From the NCBI GenBank assembly GCA_047601745.1, contig JASGIS010000001.1, forward strand, positions 2,604,001-2,668,000: a stretch of 64,000 nt of DNA, read 5' to 3'. This document shows positions 63,250-64,000 of the stretch, piece after piece. The stretch comes from JAKPAM01 sp047601745 (lineage in GTDB: Bacteria; Pseudomonadota; Gammaproteobacteria; Burkholderiales; Burkholderiaceae_E). The notes under the pieces were generated by a model. The model was not told the origin of the DNA, did no database searches, and was given only the letters and a program-made list of their open reading frames with translations. The position numbers and the translations under genes are program-made. Position 1 is the stretch's first letter. The number at the start of each line of letters is the position of its first letter.

Positions 63250-63681
63250 ATGGAGCTCGAGAACCACATCTTCTTTCTGTGCACCCAGGTCGTCTATCGC
63301 CGCGACCGGGCGATCAACGAGGCGCTGCGTCCGCTCGGACTGCTCAACACCGAGTGGCGCACGCTGGGCACGCTGGTGAACCGGGGGCCGCAGACGATGC
63401 AGGTGCTGGCGCAGTGGACCGCCTACGAGCGCACGCGGCTCACCCGCATCCTGCACGGCATGCAGGAGCGCCGCTGGGTCGAGCGCACCGCGGCGGAGCA
63501 CGATGGCCGCTCGGTGCTGGTGCGCGTCACCCCTCGCGGCCGCGCCATGTATGCGCGGGCCGAGGCGGCGGTCGATGCGCTGACGGACGAGGTGCTGGAC
63601 GTCTGCACGCCTGCGGAGATCGCGCGAATGCGCAAGTCGCTGCAGGCCATGCGCAAGCGGCTGATCGACTTCGGTTATTAG
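63250..63681 (+). CDS. MarR-family transcriptional regulator
   Basis: 143 residues, ATG 63250 with GGGAGGG upstream. The winged helix-turn-helix is GPQTMQVLAQWTAYERTRLT with RILHGMQERRWVERTAAEHD, and the wing R-VLVRVTPRGRAM. It is divergent from the FAD oxidase-binding protein-amidohydrolase operon and probably represses it until the substrate appears. An ABC ATPase gene follows it on the same strand. Confidence 0.92.
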   Translation: MELENHIFFLCTQVVYRRDRAINEALRPLGLLNTEWRTLGTLVNRGPQTMQVLAQWTAYERTRLTRILHGMQERRWVERTAAEHDGRSVLVRVTPRGRAMYARAEAAVDALTDEVLDVCTPAEIARMRKSLQAMRKRLIDFGY

Positions 63682-63903
63682 TCGAATGCCTCGGGCCGGC
63701 GGTCTGCCGGTCCGCCGGGCGCGGTCCTTGCTGTCCCTGCTCCGGCATTCCTGCTGCATTCCGGAGAACCTCGTCATGCGCCCCCGTCTCGGCCCCGTGC
63801 CTGTCGCCACCCCTTCGCCGTGCGCTGCCGCCTTCGGTGGGCAGGCACCGGAACACTTCGCGTCCCTTACCCGCGGCGACGCGCGAGCGGCGAAGGTGCG
63901 GCG

Positions 63904-64000
63904 ATGACGACCACGATCATGAGCACGACCACCGCGTCGCCGGCCGGCACCGTGCCGGCCATCGAGATCCTTTCGGCGCAGAAGACCTACCCCAACGGCA
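63904..64000 (+). CDS. ABC transporter ATPase, N-terminus only (cut by the window)
   Basis: The frame begins MTTTIMSTTTASPAGT and then AIEILSAQKTYPNG, the typical first beta strand of a nitrate/sulfonate-type ABC ATPase just before Walker A. It follows the MarR gene by 222 bp. It probably energises uptake of the ligand bound by the protein at 60512-61543; the permease would lie beyond the right edge. Confidence 0.75.
   Translation, partial: MTTTIMSTTTASPAGTVPAIEILSAQKTYPNG

Overview
The window is GC-rich Gram-negative chromosomal DNA, most likely from a proteobacterium with a broad catabolic range. Supporting signs are a FecI/FecR pair, an MlaFED-type lipid transporter with an auxiliary lipoprotein, a MacAB pump with an outer-membrane lipoprotein, and a TrpI-like regulator divergent from trpBA. 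A betaproteobacterial (Burkholderiales-like) or gammaproteobacterial host fits, but the sequence alone does not settle the order. No rRNA, tRNA, CRISPR array or intact insertion sequence was seen.

Layout. 1-1.3 kb: end of an iron-signalling sigma/anti-sigma pair under a probable Fur box. 1.5-8.6 kb: three acyl-CoA dehydrogenases, a Baeyer-Villiger-type monooxygenase and an HSL-type esterase, which together look like a ketone or cyclic-ketone degradation set. 8.9-16 kb: BaeSR-like two-component system followed by macA-macB-OMF. 16-18.6 kb: scarred segment with a DUF222/HNH protein, IS630 transposase remnants, a peptidoglycan-binding-domain remnant and a copied fragment of the OMF gene. 18.6-22 kb: a double-domain nitrilase whose second domain has lost its catalytic Cys, a DUF1097 membrane protein and a GlxA-type regulator. 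22-26 kb: trpI-like regulator, trpB, trpA and a Fic protein. 26-31.6 kb: SDR and hydrolase operon with a divergent AraC regulator, then a copper ATPase with a CueR-type promoter. 31.7-36.7 kb: MocR regulator with divergent EamA exporter, amidohydrolase, SDR and thioesterase. 36.7-37.6 kb: a VapBC module with a wrecked toxin and intact antitoxin. 37.6-44.4 kb: zinc alcohol dehydrogenase, SbmA/BacA-like protein, GH1 glycosidase and pyruvate phosphate dikinase. 44.5-48 kb: DUF937 protein, a VOC-ArsR-SRPBCC operon with a truncated last gene, an NTF2-like protein and a DUF4143 ATPase remnant. 48-51.7 kb: lipid ABC transporter operon. 51.9-54 kb: a fused oxidoreductase/epimerase. 54.5-57.1 kb: phosphofructokinase, an intact VapBC pair, and a truncated second copy of the phosphofructokinase gene. 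57.1-59 kb: second BVMO. 59.1-64 kb: amidohydrolase, periplasmic-binding protein and FAD oxidase, with a divergent MarR regulator and the start of an ABC ATPase, which looks like an uptake-and-degradation locus for a nitrogenous compound.

Two themes run through the window. The first is gene decay and partial duplication: OMF tail, phosphofructokinase, VapC, SRPBCC, DUF4143 and IS630 pieces. The second is repeated expansion of short in-frame coding repeats (mostly 9, 15 or 21 bp) at protein termini or linkers: OMF, HNH protein, AraC, ArsR and the ABC ATPase. No wholly new multi-gene system was identified. The strongest candidates for follow-up are the double nitrilase cluster, the decayed and intact VapBC pairs, the phosphofructokinase duplication and the fused oxidoreductase/epimerase.
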